Made by a program: the position numbers and the translations under genes. Of a stretch of DNA of 9,913 bases, positions 5,987-9,913 are shown one piece after another. The DNA lies in NCBI GenBank assembly GCA_002049945.1, contig MVCT01000044.1:1-9913 (forward strand), written 5' to 3'. Numbering within the stretch: position 1 is the stretch's first letter; each line of letters starts with the position of its first letter. Below the pieces are notes generated by a model. It was given only the letters and a program-made list of their open reading frames with translations, was not told where the DNA came from and searched no databases. The stretch comes from Candidatus Cloacimonas sp. 4484_140. Lineage in GTDB: Bacteria > Cloacimonadota > Cloacimonadia > JGIOTU-2.

Positions 5987-6979
5987 TTGCATATTTTGAT
6001 CACCGGTATCACGGGCTTTATCGGGAGTGAGCTCTGCAGAAAACTGATCGAGGAAAAAGAACACTCGATCACTGCACTTATTAGAGAAAATACAGATACC
6101 GAACGATATAAATTCTTTCAAAAGAATAAAGTTTTATGCGTTCTCGGCGATATTACAGATAAGGATTTTATTCAGTCCGTTTTTAAGAAACATAAAATCG
6201 ATCTTGTTTATCATATCGCTGCAATTAGAGGTGGCAGAGATTTTCCAAGGGCTGATTATTACGAAACAAACGTAAATGCAACCCTCAATATCGCTCATGA
6301 ATGCATTCGACATAAATGCAAGATGATTTTTTGCAGTTCGGTTGGAATATTCGGAGCGATCCCTAAAGAATTACCACCAAATGAGTGCACCGAGCGCCAA
6401 AATGATAACTACTATCATTATACAAAAATCGAAGCAGAAAAAAAATTACAAGAGCTTGTACCAGAAGGTCTGAACCTTACAATAATTCGTCCATCAATTA
6501 CTTATGGCATCGGTGATTATGGATTCCCTTACACGCTTATTAAACTTGTTGATAAAGGCATTATGATGCTTCCCACAAAAGATATCATGATAAACATGGT
6601 GGATATTTCTACGCTCATTCAAGCTTTTGTTCAAGCTGGTAAAACTGATATAAAAAGTGGTGGTGCTTACAATATTGCAGATAAAACCCCAATCTCCATT
6701 AAAGAACTAGTGAATTTTATTCAAAATGAATTGCACGGATCCAGATATCCGAAATGGAAAAAGCTTCCAACTTTTCTTTCCAATTTCGCTCTTTTTATTT
6801 TCTCTAAAATTTTGAAAAATGAATTATGGACTGCACGTGTTGAACTCATCTCAAAAAACTGGTATTACGATGTTACTCCTGCAGTAAAAGATTTGAATAT
6901 CCTTCCTCATAACACGGTACCGGTATTTGAATATGTTATTAATTGGTACAAACAGACAAAATCGAAGGATGGAAACTAA
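5987..6979 (+). CDS. NAD-dependent epimerase/dehydratase, extended SDR family
   Basis: A 330-residue cytoplasmic oxidoreductase with an N-terminal Rossmann fold. The nucleotide-binding motif TGITGFIG (6-13, TGxxGxxG) sits at the very start, which supports the TTG codon at 5987. GDI (54-56), HIAA (76-79), NVNAT (95-99), CSSVGIFG (116-123, catalytic Ser region), Y143xxxK147 and IRPSITYG follow in the order expected for extended SDRs. Family members act on nucleotide sugars (epimerases, dehydratases), on steroid-like substrates (3-beta-HSD group) or on other hydroxy/keto compounds; the C-terminal substrate half does not let me choose. Hydrophobic residues around 257-275 (TFLSNFALFIFSKIL) could contact a membrane or a lipid substrate. 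The stop shares one base with the next ATG (TAATG), so it is coupled to the methyltransferase-like gene. Confidence 0.85.
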   Translation: MHILITGITGFIGSELCRKLIEEKEHSITALIRENTDTERYKFFQKNKVLCVLGDITDKDFIQSVFKKHKIDLVYHIAAIRGGRDFPRADYYETNVNATLNIAHECIRHKCKMIFCSSVGIFGAIPKELPPNECTERQNDNYYHYTKIEAEKKLQELVPEGLNLTIIRPSITYGIGDYGFPYTLIKLVDKGIMMLPTKDIMINMVDISTLIQAFVQAGKTDIKSGGAYNIADKTPISIKELVNFIQNELHGSRYPKWKKLPTFLSNFALFIFSKILKNELWTARVELISKNWYYDVTPAVKDLNILPHNTVPVFEYVINWYKQTKSKDGN

Positions 6980-7821
6980 TGGCAATTCCTATCTTAAAAA
7001 ATTGGAAAGAATACTTTACAGAAAATCCCGACGAAGGACTTGGTTCCAGTTACGAACGTATTGTACTTAACAGGAAATTACACGAAATCATACAGAAATA
7101 TAAGTGCGAGACTGTTCTCGAAGTTCCAACTTTTGGCTTCACGGGTATCTCGGGAATTAACTCGATGGGACTGTCAAAAGAAGGACTCGATGTATATCTT
7201 ATTGATAATGACAGGAATCGTATCGAACTTGTGCGTGATGTATGGAAAAAGGTCGGGCTTCATGCTGATTTTTTATTTCAGGAAAACTTTGAAAAGCTTG
7301 GATTCCTGAATAACACCTTTGATCTCACATGGAATTTCTCGTCTCTGTGGTTTGTGAATGATCTTAATGAATTTTTAAGTGAACTTACACGAGTAACTAA
7401 AAAAGTTATTTTTATTTGCGTTCCAAACCGTTCCGGATTCGGCTATCTTCAGCAAAAATATTCATCTCTGCAGGAACTTGAAAAACATCTCAAAGAGAAA
7501 AATATAATTCCCAAAAATATTATAAAGACAATGAAGAAATTGAACTGGAAACTTATAGAAAAAAATTATATTGATGCCCCGCCATGGCCCGATATCGGTA
7601 TGAATAAAGAGAAATTTCTTGAATCTCTACACCTCAGTTTCCTTTTGAAAAAGAAACAAAAGGAACAGGCAGATAAACTTTGTATTCTTGATTATTATTC
7701 CGGCAAAGATACTGCTTTCCCCGCTAATATGATGAAGTATTATTGGTTTGAGCGTATTGCTCCGAAATTTATAAAATTCTTCTGGGCACATCATAAATTT
7801 ATGCTGTTTGTTAAGAAATAG
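6979..7821 (+). CDS. Class I SAM-dependent methyltransferase-like protein with atypical motif I
   Basis: The 281-residue product starts at ATG 6979, which overlaps the SDR stop by one base and has AAGGATGG (6966-6973 region) upstream; an in-frame ATG at 6943 inside the SDR gene is less likely. The layout is that of a class I methyltransferase: TVLEV (45-49), an acidic strand end LIDND (74-78), then FDLTWNFSSLWFV and VIFICVPN as later strands. The glycine motif is unusual: after LEV comes PTFGFTGISGINS instead of GxGxG, so SAM binding is probable but not certain. A leading segment GLGSSYERIVLNRKL (20-34) resembles an N-terminal helix found in several methyltransferase families. The C-terminal third is lysine-rich and contains APPWPDIGMN. 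The substrate is unknown; a lipid or quinone is possible given the neighbours. Confidence 0.65.
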   Translation: MAIPILKNWKEYFTENPDEGLGSSYERIVLNRKLHEIIQKYKCETVLEVPTFGFTGISGINSMGLSKEGLDVYLIDNDRNRIELVRDVWKKVGLHADFLFQENFEKLGFLNNTFDLTWNFSSLWFVNDLNEFLSELTRVTKKVIFICVPNRSGFGYLQQKYSSLQELEKHLKEKNIIPKNIIKTMKKLNWKLIEKNYIDAPPWPDIGMNKEKFLESLHLSFLLKKKQKEQADKLCILDYYSGKDTAFPANMMKYYWFERIAPKFIKFFWAHHKFMLFVKK

Positions 7822-7832
7822 AGAAATTGTAG

Positions 7833-8948
7833 ATGTTAGATGTTTATGTAAAAAAAATTAATCACTTGAGCGATATTAAAGATATGCTCGATGAAATCAA
7901 TTTCTCTGAAATGTTTTTCAAGGGTGAAAAAATTTTATTGAAACCGAATTTTGTTGCGCCAAGAGAAAACAAAACCGGAGCTACAACAAATCTGGAGCTA
8001 ATCAAGATCATTGCAGATAATTTACATAAAATCGGAGCTAAACCTGCTCTAATCGAAACACCCGGCATGGAATATGAATTGAAACAAGTTCTCGATTATC
8101 TTAATATTTCAGAATTTGCCCAAAAAAATCAGATTGAATTAATCATTCCTGCTAAAAGCGATTATGTTGATGTGAAGGTGCCAAATTATGAGATTATTAA
8201 ATATATCAACGTTCCGAAAACAGTCTTGGAAAATAAAATAATAAATATTCCTGTAATGAAAACACACGTTATTACAACGGTTACCCTTGGGATGAAAAAT
8301 TTGATGGGCTTGTGTAGTGATAAAACAAAGCGTAATATGCATATTCGCGGAATTCACAAATCAATAATAGATTTGAATAAAGTAATAAAACCTACACTAA
8401 CAATTATTGACGCAATTAATTGCATGGAAGGCGACGGTGCTGTTTACGGAAATGTAAGAAAAGCAAATTATCTTCTTGCTGGCAAAAATATCACTGCTGT
8501 TGATAAGGTCGCCTGTAAATTTATGTGTATAGATATTAACAAAGTAAAACATATTTCAGGTTTCCCTTTAAAAGACTCCATAAAGGTTATTGGAAATTTT
8601 AAATCCAATAAATTTCAACTTCCTAAGCCAGGTAAGATCTATAATTTTCTTTACAGGGGTTTATATGTGATTGATGTTCTATTTGAGAGAATTTTTTCAG
8701 AGCATTTTAATACATTTTTGTACAAAACCGGTCATTTCGGTACCCGCCCCGTAATTCAACCTGGATGCACTAAATGCAGTATATGTCTGGAAATATGCCC
8801 TACTAATGCTATCGATATTGAGAGGAAAAAAATTAATTATAAATTATGTCTGCGTTGCCTTAGATGCTATGAAGCATGCCCTGAAAATGCAATTTCCGTC
8901 AAGGGTTTTTCTAACCCCGAACACAGGAGAAGAAAAAATGTCCGATAA
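7833..8948 (+). CDS. DUF362 domain protein with C-terminal 2[4Fe-4S] ferredoxin domain
   Basis: A 371-residue, probably cytoplasmic iron-sulfur protein. The N-terminal DUF362 part shows KILLKPNFV, the GATTN segment, VPKTVLENKIINIPVMKTH, LGMKNLMGLC, IHKSIIDLNKVIKPTLTIIDAINCMEGDG and a VDKVAC block, all typical of the family. The C-terminal part has two ferredoxin cluster motifs: C312, C315, C318, C322-P and C339, C342, C345, C349-P (CxxCxxCxxxCP twice). DUF362 has no settled biochemical role; the ferredoxin module indicates electron transfer. A linker of about 60 residues with a hydrophobic stretch (YNFLYRGLYVIDVLF) joins the two halves. Start ATG 7833 follows the previous stop by 11 bases. 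The end overlaps the next gene by 11 bases. Electron supply to a lipid-modifying enzyme is one possible role, unproven. Confidence 0.87.
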   Translation: MLDVYVKKINHLSDIKDMLDEINFSEMFFKGEKILLKPNFVAPRENKTGATTNLELIKIIADNLHKIGAKPALIETPGMEYELKQVLDYLNISEFAQKNQIELIIPAKSDYVDVKVPNYEIIKYINVPKTVLENKIINIPVMKTHVITTVTLGMKNLMGLCSDKTKRNMHIRGIHKSIIDLNKVIKPTLTIIDAINCMEGDGAVYGNVRKANYLLAGKNITAVDKVACKFMCIDINKVKHISGFPLKDSIKVIGNFKSNKFQLPKPGKIYNFLYRGLYVIDVLFERIFSEHFNTFLYKTGHFGTRPVIQPGCTKCSICLEICPTNAIDIERKKINYKLCLRCLRCYEACPENAISVKGFSNPEHRRRKNVR

Positions 8949-9840
8949 AAAGAAAATTATCCTTGGAATTCTCGTTGGAATTGTTTTATTGACTGTCTGG
9001 CTTTACTTCATTGATATTAATAGTGTATTAAATCACTTGAAGAAAGTTAAAATTCACTTCGTTATTCTTGCCTCATTTTTATACTTGCTTTCATATTTTA
9101 TCCGATCGGTACGATGGCAAAAAATTCTTGCCCCAGTTTGCAAGATAAAAATTATGAATGCGTTTACTATTTGGATCGCTGGAAATTTTCTCAACTACAT
9201 AATTCCAATCCGAGCGGGTGAATTTGCAAAAAGTTATTTTCTCAAAAGGACAAAAGGTGTTCCGATCTCAAAAAGTCTCCCCTCCATTTTTATCGATAAA
9301 GTTTTTGATTCCTTCTCCATTTTCATTGTTATAGCCCTAATTCCCTTGCTGCAAGTGAATATCTCAAAACCTCTCCTTATACTTATTTTTTTACTTATCG
9401 CTGTGTTCATCATTGGAGTTGGGATACTTATTATTTCTACCGTGAATAAACCGTTTGTGGTAAAAATTCTTACTAAATTTTTCTTCTTTATTCCAAAAAA
9501 ATTTAAAACAAAATTCTTTGAGATCATTGAAATTTTTGTCGAAGGTGTTGGCCTTTTCAAGCACCACTCAAATATTCTTCCTTCAGTTATCGGGCTCACA
9601 ATAATCGCTGTGTTAATTGATAGTGTGTATTTTTTCTTCATGTTCCGGGCATTCGCTCAGGTGATTCCATTCCCAATAATCCTTTTTGGTTATACATTAA
9701 TCTACCTCTCTTATATCCTGCCCACTCCTCCCGCACAAATAGGAAGCAACGAACTGATCATGGTTCTGGTTTTCTCTGTTGGACTCGGCTTGAACAAAGA
9801 TATGGTCAGCGCTGTAATGGCTTTTGCTTCAGTTATATAG
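8938..9840 (+). CDS. Flippase-like / lysylphosphatidylglycerol synthase TM family membrane protein (UPF0104), probably frameshifted at its C-terminus
   Basis: ATG 8938 with AGGAGA at 8925-8930 gives 300 residues; an in-frame upstream start at 8806 would lie inside the ferredoxin domain and is rejected. The chain is strongly hydrophobic with helices near 7-25, 41-58, 74-91, 125-165, 210-235 and 240-285. Signature blocks of the LPG_synthase_TM/AglD family are present: RSVRW (56-60), AGNFLNYIIPIRAGEFAK (81-98), SIFIDKVFDS (116-125) and PTPPAQIGSNE (262-272). Members move or synthesise membrane lipids or dolichol/isoprenoid-linked products. The usual last helix after GLGLNKDMVSAVMAFA is missing and the frame closes at TAG 9838-9840. 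The -1 frame then reads on from 9831 as SYIGVNIADTFRDVNIS to an acidic end at TAA 9909-9911. A small deletion or sequencing error near 9825-9835 is likely. Confidence 0.83.
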   Translation: MSDKKKIILGILVGIVLLTVWLYFIDINSVLNHLKKVKIHFVILASFLYLLSYFIRSVRWQKILAPVCKIKIMNAFTIWIAGNFLNYIIPIRAGEFAKSYFLKRTKGVPISKSLPSIFIDKVFDSFSIFIVIALIPLLQVNISKPLLILIFLLIAVFIIGVGILIISTVNKPFVVKILTKFFFFIPKKFKTKFFEIIEIFVEGVGLFKHHSNILPSVIGLTIIAVLIDSVYFFFMFRAFAQVIPFPIILFGYTLIYLSYILPTPPAQIGSNELIMVLVFSVGLGLNKDMVSAVMAFASVI

Positions 9841-9911
9841 GTGTGAACATTGCAGATACGTTCCGCGATGTGAATATTTCTGAAATGGAAGATGATTTCA
9901 AAGATACATAA
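9831..9911 (+). pseudogene. Probable out-of-frame C-terminal tail of the flippase-like protein
   Basis: In the frame one base back from the 8938-9840 ORF, codons from 9831 encode SYIGVNIADTFRDVNISE followed by an acidic MEDDFKDT end and TAA 9909-9911. It has no start codon or ribosome-binding site of its own and looks like the end of a membrane protein followed by a charged tail. I infer it is the displaced C-terminus of the preceding gene. An unrelated reading by chance cannot be excluded in 26 codons. Confidence 0.4.
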
Positions 9912-9913
9912 TA

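Noticed and set aside
5935..6033. 32-codon ORF MATYYYQKNPQIAKVVVV... in the gap before the SDR gene
   Set aside because: No good ribosome-binding site, it overlaps the SDR start out of frame, and its downstream half is the shadow of the Rossmann motif codons.
8806..8937. 44-codon N-terminal extension of the flippase-like protein
   Set aside because: It would overlap the ferredoxin cysteines of the DUF362 gene; AGGAGA before ATG 8938 marks the true start.

Overview
The window reads as an AT-rich, densely packed bacterial chromosome segment. Gene content points to the FCB superphylum, with Cloacimonadota or Marinimicrobia-like lineages the best guess. The main reasons are a group II geranylgeranylglyceryl phosphate synthase-like protein next to a digeranylgeranylglyceryl phosphate synthase-like UbiA enzyme in an otherwise bacterial context (YraN, PriA, CpsB/YwqE phosphatase). 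This assignment is inference; no rRNA or ribosomal protein is present to settle it.

Layout. A partial yraN-type gene runs leftward off the window (1-272). Forty bases separate it from a rightward series of genes that fills the rest. The series opens with priA, which is broken near 2011-2018: its two reading frames together lack about 55 residues around helicase motif V. A 21-codon ORF (2544-2609) follows, then three genes with touching or overlapping ends: an all-trans polyprenyl diphosphate synthase (2624-3511), a UbiA-family prenyltransferase (3511-4347) and a GGGP synthase (4344-5090). A PHP-family tyrosine phosphatase (5096-5890) begins five bases later. After a 96-base gap come an extended SDR (5987-6979), a methyltransferase-like protein (6979-7821), a DUF362 protein with a 2[4Fe-4S] ferredoxin tail (7833-8948) and a flippase-like/LPG-synthase-TM membrane protein (8938-9840) whose C-terminus also looks frameshifted.

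How they work together. The prenyl synthase, GGGP synthase and UbiA enzyme are the three consecutive steps that build the archaeal-type diether lipid core: GGPP, then GGGP, then DGGGP. Finding them as one translationally coupled block in a bacterium is the main point of interest. The four downstream genes could form a lipid-tailoring or glycolipid export cassette, but that is only a hypothesis from proximity.

Caution. Several genes look internally shortened: the N-terminus of yraN, motif V of priA, the 21-codon ORF where xseB often sits, and the end of the flippase gene. Either this stretch has real small deletions or, more likely for a metagenome-derived sequence, the assembly has collapsed or skipped bases. 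No tRNA, rRNA, CRISPR array, insertion sequence or convincing terminator was seen. No non-coding stretch exceeds 100 bases.
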